Assembly (NCBI GenBank): GCA_003222395.1
Contig: QHWB01000031.1
Location: 312,501-376,500, forward strand
Length of the DNA: 64,000 nt
Source: Acidobacteriota bacterium
Lineage (GTDB): Bacteria > Acidobacteriota > Vicinamibacteria > Vicinamibacterales > CAVVIG01
Direction: 5' to 3'
The position numbers were made by a program, and so were the translations under genes. The notes below the pieces were generated by a model. It did no database searches. It was not told where the DNA came from and saw nothing but the letters and a program-made list of their open reading frames with translations. Numbering within the stretch: position 1 is the stretch's first letter; every line of letters starts with the position of its first letter. Shown piece after piece: positions 53,201-61,717 of this stretch.

Positions 53201-54397
53201 AGCGGCGCGCAGCGTCACCTTCTGGACCCGCCAGTTCGTCAACTCGCCGATGTACAACTCATTTTCATTTCGGCAGTCGATCGAATTGACCATGCCGAAC
53301 TCCTTCGGCAGCTTCCCGGCGCGCCCGAACTTGCCGACGATGCGGCCGTCGAGCTCGAGCTTGTAGATCTCGCCGTTGTCCAGCGTTTCCGGATCGTTGG
53401 AGTTCGAGCTGTAGAGATATTGATGCGCGCCCGGCGTGATGCAGACCGCGTACGGCGTGCCGACGTTCGCGATCGCGGTCTTGAACGTGCCGTCGCCGTC
53501 GAACACCTGGATGCGTTTGTTGCCCGCGTCGGCGACGTACACGTTGCCCTGCGCGTCGAGCGCGATGCCGTGGAGCGAATTGAACTGGCCGGGCTCGCTG
53601 CCGCGCGCGCCCCACGACTTGATGAAGTGGCCGTCCTTGTCGAACTTCGCGACGCGCGCGTTGCCGCCTCCCACGGCGACGCCGTCGGCGACGTAGATGT
53701 TGCCGGCGCGATCCCACGCGACATCGGCGGTGCGCACGAAGCTGTCGCCTGGAATTCCCGACCCCGGAGGTCCGGGGATGCCGCGTCCGCCGCCGCCACC
53801 GGCGCCGGGGGGCGCGCCGCCGCGGGCTTCGCTTCCACCGCGTCCTTCGGGCGGCGGGGCCGCGCGTCCTTCAGCCCCGCGTCCTTCGGGCGGCGGACCG
53901 CCGCGCGGCGCGGCGGGTCGAACGCCGATGGCTTCAGGCTTGCGGCTCAGGACGAGCTGAATCCGGCCTTCGGGATCGAACTTGATCACGTTGCTCGATC
54001 CCTGATCGACCGCCCAGATGTTGTCCTGCGGATCGATGCGCAGCGCCTGCGCGAAATTCAGTCCGTAGACGCCGGCGCCGATCTCGCGCACGAACTTGCC
54101 GGTCTGATCGAACTCGAGCAGCCGCGAGCCGGCCTTGTAGAACGTGCGCGACGCGCCGACGGTGGCGTTCGCCGGACCGGTGCGTGTGTACACGAACACA
54201 TGCCCCCTCGAGTTGGTCGCGACACCCGCCGCTTCGCCGAGATGAATCGTGTCCGGCAGCTTCAGGAAGTCCGCATTCGAGTCGAACGCGATATCGGGAG
54301 CTGAGGGTTGCGCTCGGAGCGACACACCGAGGGCGAGCCCGAGGAGCGCGAGGAAACGCAAAGACCGCGGAGAGCTCAAAGGATTTGTTCTTCTCAT
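53195..54397 (-). CDS. Secreted NHL-repeat beta-propeller protein
   Basis: A 400-residue protein with signal peptide (LRFLALLGLALGVSLRAQ) and six NHL-type blades, each with a motif like DPQDNIWAVDQG, DRAGNIYVADG, DAQGNVYVADAGNKRIQVFD. Between blades, residues about 155-215, is a glycine/proline/arginine-rich insert with two copies of PPPEGRG. The paralogue downstream has no such insert. NHL propellers bind ligands or act as amidating lyases/gluconolactonases; a lyase active site is not seen. It follows the paralogue on the same strand with 10 bp between, so they are a tandem duplication in one operon. Confidence 0.85.
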   Translation of the reverse strand: MRRTNPLSSPRSLRFLALLGLALGVSLRAQPSAPDIAFDSNADFLKLPDTIHLGEAAGVATNSRGHVFVYTRTGPANATVGASRTFYKAGSRLLEFDQTGKFVREIGAGVYGLNFAQALRIDPQDNIWAVDQGSSNVIKFDPEGRIQLVLSRKPEAIGVRPAAPRGGPPPEGRGAEGRAAPPPEGRGGSEARGGAPPGAGGGGGRGIPGPPGSGIPGDSFVRTADVAWDRAGNIYVADGVAVGGGNARVAKFDKDGHFIKSWGARGSEPGQFNSLHGIALDAQGNVYVADAGNKRIQVFDGDGTFKTAIANVGTPYAVCITPGAHQYLYSSNSNDPETLDNGEIYKLELDGRIVGKFGRAGKLPKEFGMVNSIDCRNENELYIGELTNWRVQKVTLRAAR

Positions 54398-54407
54398 GGG
54401 CGGTCTC

Positions 54408-55457
54408 CTACTTTCCGCTCGACGTCGGGAGTTGCTGGCGCAGGATGATTTTCTGCACGCGCCAGTCGGTGATCTCCGACACGAACAGCTCGTTCGGATT
54501 CCGGCAGTCGATCTCGTGGACCGTGCTGAACTCCTTCAGCGCCTTCCCCGCCTTGCCGAAACGGCCGACGATCGTGCCGTCGAGCTCCATCTTGTAGATC
54601 TCGCCGGTCTGCGCCGCGAGCCGCGAGTCGCCGTTGTCGGGAATCGAGTTCGACACGAATAAATATTGATGCGTTCCCGGCGACACGCAGATTGCCCACG
54701 GGCTGCCGACCGTGTCGTAGATCGCCTTGAAGGTCAGGTTGTTGTCCCACACCTGCACGCGCGCGTTGCTGCGGTCGCCGATGTAGACGTTGCCCTGCGC
54801 GTCGGTGGCGAGCGTGTGCGGCAGGTTCAGCTGACCCGGCTGGGTGCCGCGCGTGCCGGCGCTCTTGATGAAGCGGCCGTTCCTGTCGTACTTCACCACG
54901 CGCGAGTCGCCGTAGCCGTCCGACACGAAGATGTTGCCGTCCTTGTCCCACGCGACGTCGGTCGGCCGGTTGAACGAGTACGGCTTGTTCGCGCCGGTGT
55001 ACGCGCCCTGACCCGGCATGTCGGCGAGCTGATCGACCGTTTCCTGGCGCCGGCCGAGCACCAATACGACGCGTCCCTGTGGGTTGAACTTGATCACCAT
55101 GTTCGTGCCTTCGTCGACCGCCCACACGTTGTCCTGCGGATCGACGCGCACCGCGTGCGCGAACGCGAAGCCGTAGAGGCCCTGTCCCCACTCCTTCACG
55201 TAATTGCCGTTCTGATCGAACTCGAAGAGGCGGGTCTCGCCGCTCCGCGTGTAGACGAACACGTGCCCTTTCGAGTTGGTGGCGACGCCAATCCCTTCGC
55301 CGAAGTAGATGTTCGGCGGAAACTTGAAGAAGTTCGGCACCGAGTCGTAGGCGATCTCCGGAACGTTCTGGGCCTTGGCCTTCGACTGCGCGAACGCCGG
55401 CGCGGCCGAGACGACTGCAAGCGAGATGACGACGCCAATCAGAGTGCGGCGCTGCAT
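54408..55457 (-). CDS. Secreted NHL-repeat beta-propeller protein (paralogue)
   Basis: A 349-residue protein: signal peptide MQRRTLIGVVISLAVVSAAP, then blades DPQDNVWAVDEG, DKDGNIFVSDGYGDSRVVKY, DAQGNVYIGDRSNARVQVWD and others. The last third (GTHQYLFVSNSIPDN .. GEIYKMELDG .. GRFGKAGKALKEFSTVHEIDCRN) lines up residue by residue with the neighbouring protein. ATG 55457 is used; the upstream in-frame extension lacks signal character. It is divergent from the PilB-type ATPase, with 43 bp between starts that include TAGAAT (possible -10 for the ATPase). Confidence 0.87.
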   Translation of the reverse strand: MQRRTLIGVVISLAVVSAAPAFAQSKAKAQNVPEIAYDSVPNFFKFPPNIYFGEGIGVATNSKGHVFVYTRSGETRLFEFDQNGNYVKEWGQGLYGFAFAHAVRVDPQDNVWAVDEGTNMVIKFNPQGRVVLVLGRRQETVDQLADMPGQGAYTGANKPYSFNRPTDVAWDKDGNIFVSDGYGDSRVVKYDRNGRFIKSAGTRGTQPGQLNLPHTLATDAQGNVYIGDRSNARVQVWDNNLTFKAIYDTVGSPWAICVSPGTHQYLFVSNSIPDNGDSRLAAQTGEIYKMELDGTIVGRFGKAGKALKEFSTVHEIDCRNPNELFVSEITDWRVQKIILRQQLPTSSGK

Positions 55458-55500
55458 GCGAACCTCCGTCCGACCGAAACTGTAGAATACGGGCGGCCCG

Positions 55501-57252
55501 ATGACAACCCCTCCGACCCGCCGGGCGCAGCCGAACGCGCCGTCGCAGAGCGTCGACTCGGATCTGCTGCAGATCCTGATGTTCCGCAAGGCGCTGACGC
55601 GCGAGCAGGCCGAGCGCGTCCGCAAGCACGCGCGCGCCAGCGCGATGCCCGTCGTCGAAGCGGTCGTCAAGCTGGGATTCGCGACGGAGGTTCAGGTCGC
55701 CGAGGCGCTGGCGCAGTTCACCGGCCTGCGCTTCGTCAAGATCAATCCGCTCGAGCTCGACCTCGACGTCGTCACCGGCGCGCTCTCCGGTCCGTTCGCA
55801 CGCAAACACGGCATCGTCGCCCTCGCGAAGACCGAGGAGAAGCTCACCGTCGCCGTCTCCGATCCGTTCGCGCCATTTCCCGCCGACGACATCAAGCGCG
55901 TCACCGGACTGCTCGCGATCGAGCGCGTCATCGCGACGCGGTCCGACATCGAATCGGTCAACAAGAGCTTCTACGATCTGAAGTCGAGCCTCAAGACCGC
56001 GGAGAAGCAGCTGTCGGCGCGGTCGGTACCGGCGTTCGATCTCGGCAACCAGGAGTACTTATCCGGCGAAGCCGAGGAGCTCGATCCCGGTTCGGGTCCG
56101 GTGATCAAGGCGCTCGACCATCTGCTCGGCTACGCCTTCGAGCAGCGCGCGTCGGACATTCATTTCGAGCCGAAGCGCAACGCGACGCTCGTGCGACTGC
56201 GCATCGACGGCATGCTGCACGACGTCCATGTCATCCCGCGCATCGTCTATCAGGCGGTCGTCTCGCGGGTGAAGCTGCTCTCGGGCTGCAACATCGCCGA
56301 AAAACGGCGGCCGCAGGACGGCCGCATCAAGCGCGACCAGAACGGCCGCGAGATCGAGCTGCGCGTGTCGACGATGCCGACGGCGTTCGGCGAGAAGGCG
56401 GTGCTGCGCATTTTCGATCCCGACGTGCTGCTGAAAGGGGTCGACGAGCTCGGGTTCGCGGCGCCCGACCTCGCGAAGTTCCATCAGTTCCTCACGCGCT
56501 CGCACGGCATCATCCTCGTCACCGGCCCCACCGGCAGCGGCAAGACGACGACGCTGTATTCGGTGCTGAAGCATCTGTCGCGGCCCGAGGTGAACATCGT
56601 CACGATTGAAGATCCGATCGAGATGGTGCACGAGGAGTTCAACCAGGTGGCGGTGCGGCCGGCGATCGAGCTGACATTCGGCAACGCGCTGCGCACGGTT
56701 CTGCGACAGGATCCAGACATCATCATGGTCGGCGAAATCCGCGACGGCGAAACGGCCGCGAACGCCGTGCAGGCGGCGCTCACCGGGCACCTCGTGCTGT
56801 CGACGCTGCACACCAACGACGCGCCGTCGACCGTCACGCGGCTGCTGGACCTCGGCATCCCGCACTTCCTCATCCTGTCGACGGTGATCGGCATCGTCGC
56901 GCAGCGTCTGGTGCGCGTGAACTGCAATCACTGCTCGGTCGACGTCGAGCCCGACGCCGAGGAAGCGGTTGCGCTCGGCGTGCCGCTCGATCAGCTGCCC
57001 GATCGCCGGCTGCGTCGCGGAACCGGATGCCTGCACTGCCGGCAGACGGGATATGCCGGACGCGACGGCGTGTTTCAGGTCATGCCGATCGGCGAGCGCC
57101 TGCGCAGTCTGATCGGGCGGCAGAGCACGTCGCTCGAGATCTTCGAGGCGGCGCGCGGAGAAGGGATGCGTACGGTTCGCGAAGCGGCGATCGAGAAGGT
57201 TCTGCAGGGCGTGACGACGGTGTCGGAAATGGTACGCGTCACCGGCGCGTGA
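55501..57252 (+). CDS. Type II/IV secretion ATPase, GspE/PilB type
   Basis: A 583-residue ATPase. N-terminal GspE-N domain (LGFATEVQVAEALAQFTGLRF), then ATPase with the Walker A VTGPTGSGKTTTLYS, Asp box VTIEDPIEM, Walker B IIMVGEIRDGETA and His box GHLVLSTLHTND, and a C-terminal zinc motif CNHC..CLHCRQTGY. It powers assembly of type IV pili or a type II secretion system. No other pilus gene is adjacent, so it may be an orphan extension ATPase. The ATG at 55501 follows the divergent interval. Confidence 0.92.
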   Translation: MTTPPTRRAQPNAPSQSVDSDLLQILMFRKALTREQAERVRKHARASAMPVVEAVVKLGFATEVQVAEALAQFTGLRFVKINPLELDLDVVTGALSGPFARKHGIVALAKTEEKLTVAVSDPFAPFPADDIKRVTGLLAIERVIATRSDIESVNKSFYDLKSSLKTAEKQLSARSVPAFDLGNQEYLSGEAEELDPGSGPVIKALDHLLGYAFEQRASDIHFEPKRNATLVRLRIDGMLHDVHVIPRIVYQAVVSRVKLLSGCNIAEKRRPQDGRIKRDQNGREIELRVSTMPTAFGEKAVLRIFDPDVLLKGVDELGFAAPDLAKFHQFLTRSHGIILVTGPTGSGKTTTLYSVLKHLSRPEVNIVTIEDPIEMVHEEFNQVAVRPAIELTFGNALRTVLRQDPDIIMVGEIRDGETAANAVQAALTGHLVLSTLHTNDAPSTVTRLLDLGIPHFLILSTVIGIVAQRLVRVNCNHCSVDVEPDAEEAVALGVPLDQLPDRRLRRGTGCLHCRQTGYAGRDGVFQVMPIGERLRSLIGRQSTSLEIFEAARGEGMRTVREAAIEKVLQGVTTVSEMVRVTGA

Positions 57253-57440
57253 AGCGCCAGCGGCTCGAGCGAGGCGCCGGGTCCCCAACGCGGCAGCCGC
57301 GTTGGGGTGGCTCGCCGGAGGGAAGCCCGGCGAAGCCGGGCCGCCGAGTGAGCGCGAGCGGGGGCAGCCTTGAGCCAAGCGTGGGGGTGGGCCCCCACGC
57401 GAATAAGGGAAGTTCCCCGCGAGCATTGCAGAAAGGTTCG
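57253..57440 (+). repeat. Dispersed intergenic repeat, family B, with two strong hairpins
   Basis: Begins at the ATPase stop: GCGGCTCGAGCGAGGCGCC, a hairpin CCCCAACGCGG-CAG-CCGCGTTGGGG, a second hairpin GCCCGGC-GAA-GCCGGGC (57325-57341), GAGCGGGGGCAGCCTTGAGCC and GTGGGGGTGGGCCCCCACGC-GAATAAGG just before the ADOP gene. The first hairpin could stop transcription. Confidence 0.75.
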
Positions 57441-57442
57441 AC

Positions 57443-59854
57443 ATGTTCTTCCACGACATCCGCTACGCGTTCCGATCCATCTCGCGTCAGCCGACGTTCG
57501 CGGCGATGGCCATCCTGACCCTGGTGCTCGGCATCGGCGCCAACACCGCCATCTTCGGCGTGGTCAAGGCGGTGCTGCTGAACCGCCTCCCGTACGAGAA
57601 GCCGTCGGGTCTCGTCGTCCTGTGGGAGCAGAATCCCAACGGCTCGCCCGATCTCGTCGCGCCGCTGACGTTCAAGGACTGGCAGTCGCAGTCGCGCGCG
57701 ATCGAATCGATGGCGGCGTACCGATCGCTCCGCTATGCGTTCGCGGGATCGCCTGTAAAGGAAGACCCGCTCGACGTACCAAGCATCCGCGCCACGCCGA
57801 ATCTCTTCGGGGTCCTCGGCGTTAACGCGATGCTCGGCCGGACGTTTCTCCCCGAGGAAGGCGTTCCGGGCGCCGACCACGTCGCGATGCTCAGCCGCGC
57901 GTTCTGGGAGCGTCATTTCGGCGGAGCGCCGAGCATCATCGGCCGCACGATTCAGCTCGACGCGCAGCCCTATACGGTCGTCGGCATCATGGCGGCGAAC
58001 TTCGACTTTCCGCCGAGCGATCACATCGACATCTGGACGCCTTTGAGCTTCGACCCGAACGACGCGCATGGCCGATCGCGGAAGGGACGCTCGCTGAGCG
58101 TCGTCGGACGGCTGGCGTCGGGCGTTCCGCGCGAGCAGGCGCAGCGCGAGATGAGCCTCATCGCGAGCCGTCTCGGCGTGACGTATGCCGACAGCAACGC
58201 CGGCTGGGGCGCGCGTGTGATCTCCGCCCAGGAACAGCTCGTCACGACCGTGCGTCCGGCGCTGCTGCTCGTCACAGCAGCTGTCGGTTTCCTGCTGCTG
58301 ATCGTCTGCGCGAACGTCGCGAACCTGCTGCTCGCGCGGATCTCGAGCCGGCGCACCGAGCTCGCCGTTCGCGCGGCGCTCGGCGCGGGCCGCGGGCAGC
58401 TCGTGAGGCAGGTGCTCGCGGAGAGCTTCGTGCTGTCAGGGATCGGCGGCGCGCTCGGCGTGCTCGTCGCGTGGGCCGGCGTGCGGTTCGTGCACGCGCT
58501 GCCGGAAGGCAGCCTGCCGCGGATGAACGACGTGCGGCTCGACGCGGGCGTGCTCCTGTTCGCCGTCGTCGTGTCGCTCGTCGTCGCGTTGATCTTCGGA
58601 CTCGTGCCGGCGCTGCAGGCATCGCGCGCGGGGCTGCGCGACACCGTCGGCGCGTTCGGCACGACGACGGCGGTGTCGGGCACGCGGGTGCTCAGCGCGC
58701 TGATCGTCGTGGAGGTGGCGCTGGCGCTCGTGCTCCTCGTCGGCGCCGGGCTGATGACGCGAAGCTTCGCGCAGCTGATGCGCGTGTCGCCCGGATTCGA
58801 GCCGTCGAATCTGCTCGCGGTGCAGGTCTATCTGCCGCAGACGAAATACAAGGACGCCGCTTCGCGCATGCGGTTCTACAAGGAGGCGCTCGGCCGCATC
58901 GACGGTCTGCCGGGCGTCCGCTCGGCTGCCGCCGTCAGCGCGCTGCCGATGTATCCGGTCGGCATCGATTTCGCGCTGCCGTTCACCATCGAAGGCAAGG
59001 CGGCGCCGACCAACGGCGAGGAGCCGCGCGCCGACATCCGGATCGCGACGCCGCGCTACTTCGAGACGATGAAGATCCCGATGGTGAAGGGGCGGTCGAT
59101 CGACGAGCGCGATCTCCCTGGCCGTCCCGGAGCGATGGTGATCAACGAGACGATGGCGCGGCGGTATTTCCCTGGCGAGGATCCGATCGGACGCGTCGTC
59201 AGGGGCCCGCACGGCACCGCCGAAGTCGTCGGCATCTCGGGCGACGTGAAGCATTACGGCCTCGACGGCGGCCCGCGCGCCGAGCTGTTCATGCCGGCGT
59301 GGCAGCAGCCGCTGAACGGCATGGCGTTCGTCGTCCGGACGGCGTCGGATCCGACGAACTTCATCGAGCCGATCCGCCGCTCGATTGCGGCGATCGACGC
59401 GGAACAGCCGATCTTCGATTCGAGCGCGATGGTCGACGTAGTGGCGCGATCGGTGTTCCTGCCGCGCATCAGCATGGTGCTGCTCGCGACGTTCGCGGCG
59501 CTGGCGCTCGTGCTCGCGGTCGTCGGCATCTTCGGCGTCGTCTCGTACAGCGTCGCCGAGCGGACGCGCGAGATCGGCGTCCGCATGGCGCTCGGCGCGA
59601 ACGCGGGCGACACGCTGCGGCTCGTGCTCGGAAGAAGCATGGCGCTCGTCGCCGCCGGAACCGTCGTAGGACTCATTGCGGCGGTCGCGCTCACACGTGC
59701 GATCACCGGGCTGCTCTACGAGGTGAGCCCGCTCGATCCCATCGTGTTCGTGGGCGTTTCGATCGTGCTCGCCGCCGCCGGACTGCTGGCGAGCGTCATC
59801 CCCGCCCGCCGCGCGACGCGTGTAGATCCGCTCGTCGCGCTGCGGGTGCAGTGA
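57443..59854 (+). CDS. Duplicated FtsX-like permease (ADOP/MacB-type)
   Basis: An 803-residue protein with two copies of the MacB periplasmic core plus FtsX-like domain: N-terminal DIRYAFRSISRQPTFAAMAILTLVLGIGANTAIFG, FtsX helices about 280-430, second core after SALIVVEVALALVLLVGAGLMTRSF, and last helices ending VIPARRATRVDPLVALR. This doubled form (acidobacterial duplicated orphan permease) is highly multiplied in Acidobacteriota and usually has no ATPase partner beside it, as here. It is thought to export or to transmit signals across the membrane; the substrate is unknown. Codon-level start ATG 57443 follows a GAAAGG-like leader. Confidence 0.93.
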   Translation: MFFHDIRYAFRSISRQPTFAAMAILTLVLGIGANTAIFGVVKAVLLNRLPYEKPSGLVVLWEQNPNGSPDLVAPLTFKDWQSQSRAIESMAAYRSLRYAFAGSPVKEDPLDVPSIRATPNLFGVLGVNAMLGRTFLPEEGVPGADHVAMLSRAFWERHFGGAPSIIGRTIQLDAQPYTVVGIMAANFDFPPSDHIDIWTPLSFDPNDAHGRSRKGRSLSVVGRLASGVPREQAQREMSLIASRLGVTYADSNAGWGARVISAQEQLVTTVRPALLLVTAAVGFLLLIVCANVANLLLARISSRRTELAVRAALGAGRGQLVRQVLAESFVLSGIGGALGVLVAWAGVRFVHALPEGSLPRMNDVRLDAGVLLFAVVVSLVVALIFGLVPALQASRAGLRDTVGAFGTTTAVSGTRVLSALIVVEVALALVLLVGAGLMTRSFAQLMRVSPGFEPSNLLAVQVYLPQTKYKDAASRMRFYKEALGRIDGLPGVRSAAAVSALPMYPVGIDFALPFTIEGKAAPTNGEEPRADIRIATPRYFETMKIPMVKGRSIDERDLPGRPGAMVINETMARRYFPGEDPIGRVVRGPHGTAEVVGISGDVKHYGLDGGPRAELFMPAWQQPLNGMAFVVRTASDPTNFIEPIRRSIAAIDAEQPIFDSSAMVDVVARSVFLPRISMVLLATFAALALVLAVVGIFGVVSYSVAERTREIGVRMALGANAGDTLRLVLGRSMALVAAGTVVGLIAAVALTRAITGLLYEVSPLDPIVFVGVSIVLAAAGLLASVIPARRATRVDPLVALRVQ

Positions 59855-59858
59855 GGCG

Positions 59859-60053
59859 ATGCTGGCAATTAATCCCCCTCGAAATCCGAGCGGCGGCGCA
59901 TTAATGCCCGGCATATGGCCCGTCGTCGGTGACCGTCTTGCCCTGTTGCCGCAGGCGCCGCTCGTCGTGAGCGGCGCCGTCGAGAGTCTCGAAGAGAATC
60001 CGCGCAGCTCCGGCCTTTGCACGCAGGTGCACTCACGGCGGGAGCGCGTATGA
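59859..60053 (+). CDS. Possible 64-residue protein coupled to the PLD-like gene
   Basis: ATG 59859, TGA 60051-60053 overlapping the PLD ATG (ATGA). The sequence (MLAINPPRNPSGGALMPGIW, .. LALLPQAPLVVSGAVESLEENP) has no recognised domain and a moderately hydrophobic middle. Codon third-position bias is weaker than in neighbours in the first 15 codons and normal later, so ATG 59904 (MPGIWPVV) may be the real start. Overlap with the next start is its best support; it could equally be a leader region. Confidence 0.33.
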   Translation: MLAINPPRNPSGGALMPGIWPVVGDRLALLPQAPLVVSGAVESLEENPRSSGLCTQVHSRRERV

Positions 60054-60916
60054 GCCGGGAGGTGTCACAGCCGCCGGCCACGCGCGTGATTACGTCGGTG
60101 GCAGATCGCCGCGACACGATCCTCGATGTCATCCGCAACGCCGAGCGCGACATCTGTCTGTCGCTCTTCCGCTGCAGCGACGCGGCGATCTTCGAAGAGA
60201 TCGGCCGCGCGGTGAAGCGCGGCGTCGGCGTCAACGCGCTCATCACGTCGCGCGCCAAGGGCGGCCAGAAAAAACTGACGAAGCTGTGCGCCGCGCTGGA
60301 CGATACCGGCGCGACGATCTCGGCCTACACCGACGCGGTCGTCAAGTATCACGCCAAGTACCTCGTCGCCGACGATGGTCCGGCCGTCGTGGGATCGTGC
60401 AACTTCACGCGGAAATGTTTCGAGCGCACGTGCGACGCGCTCGTCGTCACTTACGACGCCGGCGTCGTGTCTGGCCTGCGGGCGCTGATGGCCGCCGACC
60501 GTGACGGCCTGCGCGCGCCGGAAACCGTCACCGAGCGGCTCGTCATCGGTCCGGAGCGGGCGCGCCGGCAGCTCACGACCATCGTCGAACAGGCGCGATC
60601 CAGCATCCGGCTGATCGACGCCAAGCTCTCCGATCCCGACCTCGTCACGCTGCTCAACGCCAGGCGTGCCGCCGGCTTGAAAGTCGAGGTGTTCGGATCG
60701 AAGAACCTCGGCGGCCTGAAATCGCACGGCAAGATCCTGCTCGTCGATGATCGCCTCGCCGTCGTCGGCAGCCTCGCGCTGGCCGCGATCAGCCTCGATT
60801 TCCGCCGCGAGGTCGCCATCATCGTCGACGAGCCCGACGCGGTCGCCGAAGTACGCAAGCTGTTCCGATCGATCGATGGCGCTCCGATGATTGGCGCAGA
60901 AGGGCTGGCGTTGTGA
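60050..60916 (+). CDS. Phospholipase D-like (double HKD) protein
   Basis: A 288-residue protein with two PLD half-domains: VKYHAKYLVADDGPAVVGSCNFT (HxKx4D, then G-S-x-N) and LKSHGKILLVDDRLAVVGSLALA (HxKx4D, G-S). Both histidines and lysines are present, so an active site with two HKD motifs is complete. No signal peptide or membrane segment is seen, so it acts inside the cell, as a nuclease or phosphodiesterase by family range. GGGAG lies 6 nt before ATG 60050. In the same frame directly after its TGA lies a CotH-like fragment. Confidence 0.82.
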   Translation: MSREVSQPPATRVITSVADRRDTILDVIRNAERDICLSLFRCSDAAIFEEIGRAVKRGVGVNALITSRAKGGQKKLTKLCAALDDTGATISAYTDAVVKYHAKYLVADDGPAVVGSCNFTRKCFERTCDALVVTYDAGVVSGLRALMAADRDGLRAPETVTERLVIGPERARRQLTTIVEQARSSIRLIDAKLSDPDLVTLLNARRAAGLKVEVFGSKNLGGLKSHGKILLVDDRLAVVGSLALAAISLDFRREVAIIVDEPDAVAEVRKLFRSIDGAPMIGAEGLAL

Positions 60917-61072
60917 TTTCGGTACGCCGTCGAGAGCTTCATCGCCGACCAGGACGGGTTCAACGGCGATTACGGCGTCAACAACTTCTACTGGTACCGC
61001 TGGACGAACAAGAACCAGTTCACGTGCCGATACGCGCGGCTGGAGCGCGAGATCGAGTGCGTCTGCCTGTAG
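60917..61072 (+). pseudogene. CotH-like kinase fragment
   Basis: No start codon. The frame directly after the PLD TGA encodes RYAVESFIADQDGFNGDYGV and NNFYWYRW..KNQF, which resemble the conserved core of CotH spore-coat-type kinases (..AxExFLAxxDGxxGDxGMNNFYLYR..). About 35 residues match and then the frame runs into unrelated sequence with a TAG at 61070-61072. Codon use is strongly biased, like real genes of the region. Probably the last trace of a gene removed by deletion, now abutting the PLD gene. A UGA-read-through fusion was considered and judged less likely. Confidence 0.55.
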
Positions 61073-61084
61073 AAGGGGAATGGC

Positions 61085-61175
61085 GGCGGTGACGTTCTGT
61101 TCTAAATACGCGCGAGCGGTTTACGCCGCGAGCGCGTCTGCGCGTGGGAGTGGGGCCCCACGCGAATAAAATAAA
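61085..61175 (+). repeat. Dispersed intergenic repeat, family B (short form)
   Basis: GGTGACGTTCTGTTCTAAAT-ACGCGCGAGCGG, then GCGTGGGAGTGGGGCCCCAC-GCGAATAAAATAAATCC. The right part encodes the last 20 or so residues of the thymidylate-kinase-like protein on the other strand. Relatives at 2168, 9260, 38839 and 57253. Confidence 0.72.
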
Positions 61176-61716
61176 TCCTTTGCAGGTGCCGGCGCGCGCG
61201 GTCGGTCAGCTGATTCCGCGTCAGCCCGTATCCGCCCGCAGATAACCGTTCGCAGCCGAACTCGACGAAGCCGGCCAGCCCGCCGCTGCGCGTCGGCGCC
61301 GCGTCGACACAGCGTGCTTCGTCGGGGCGCGCCGCGAACGAGAACAGATTCTTCAGCCAGCCGCCCGGCAGCCCGGCCGCGCGGCCGAACGCAATCGCGG
61401 TCACCACGTACGGCGCCGCCGCCACGACCCGTCCTTCGGCAAGCGCCGGACGGATTTCCCATCGAAGACGGAACGCCAGGTCGGCGGCGTACAGTAGTAA
61501 GAGCGTGCGCGCCGACGGCTCGCCGGCCTCTTCGCCGGCCACGACGAGGTCGTCGAAGACGCCCGACGCATCCCACTCGCTCACGCCGCCGCGATGCCCG
61601 CGCTTGACCGCCGCGATTTCATGTTTCGCGGCGGCCTGCACCGCCACGCCGCTGACGCCATCGACCGCGATCAGCTTGCCCGACGGCCGACCCCGGTCCT
61701 GCCGTGGTCCAGCCAC
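61102..61716 (-). CDS. Thymidylate-kinase-like protein with degenerate P-loop
   Basis: A 204-residue protein starting at GTG 61716, one base after the stop of a complete dTMP-kinase-like gene. GKLIAVDGVSGVAVQAAAKH sits where kinases have GxDGSGKTTQ, but the Lys-Ser/Thr of the Walker A loop is missing. LLLLYAADLAFRLRWEIRPALAEGRVVAAAPYVVTAIAFG matches the kinase's central helix and the 'DRY' strand, which here lost its Asp-Arg. So it is a pseudokinase-like paralogue, perhaps a regulatory partner. The last 22 residues lie in a family-B repeat and probably are a late addition. Confidence 0.72.
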   Translation of the reverse strand: MAGPRQDRGRPSGKLIAVDGVSGVAVQAAAKHEIAAVKRGHRGGVSEWDASGVFDDLVVAGEEAGEPSARTLLLLYAADLAFRLRWEIRPALAEGRVVAAAPYVVTAIAFGRAAGLPGGWLKNLFSFAARPDEARCVDAAPTRSGGLAGFVEFGCERLSAGGYGLTRNQLTDRARRHLQRIYFIRVGPHSHAQTRSRRKPLARI

Positions 61717-61717
61717 G

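Noticed and set aside
60914-60916. TGA between the PLD-like gene and the CotH-like stretch as a third selenocysteine codon
   Set aside because: It is not at a cysteine position of either family, the downstream part belongs to a different protein family, and no clear GU-loop hairpin was found after it.
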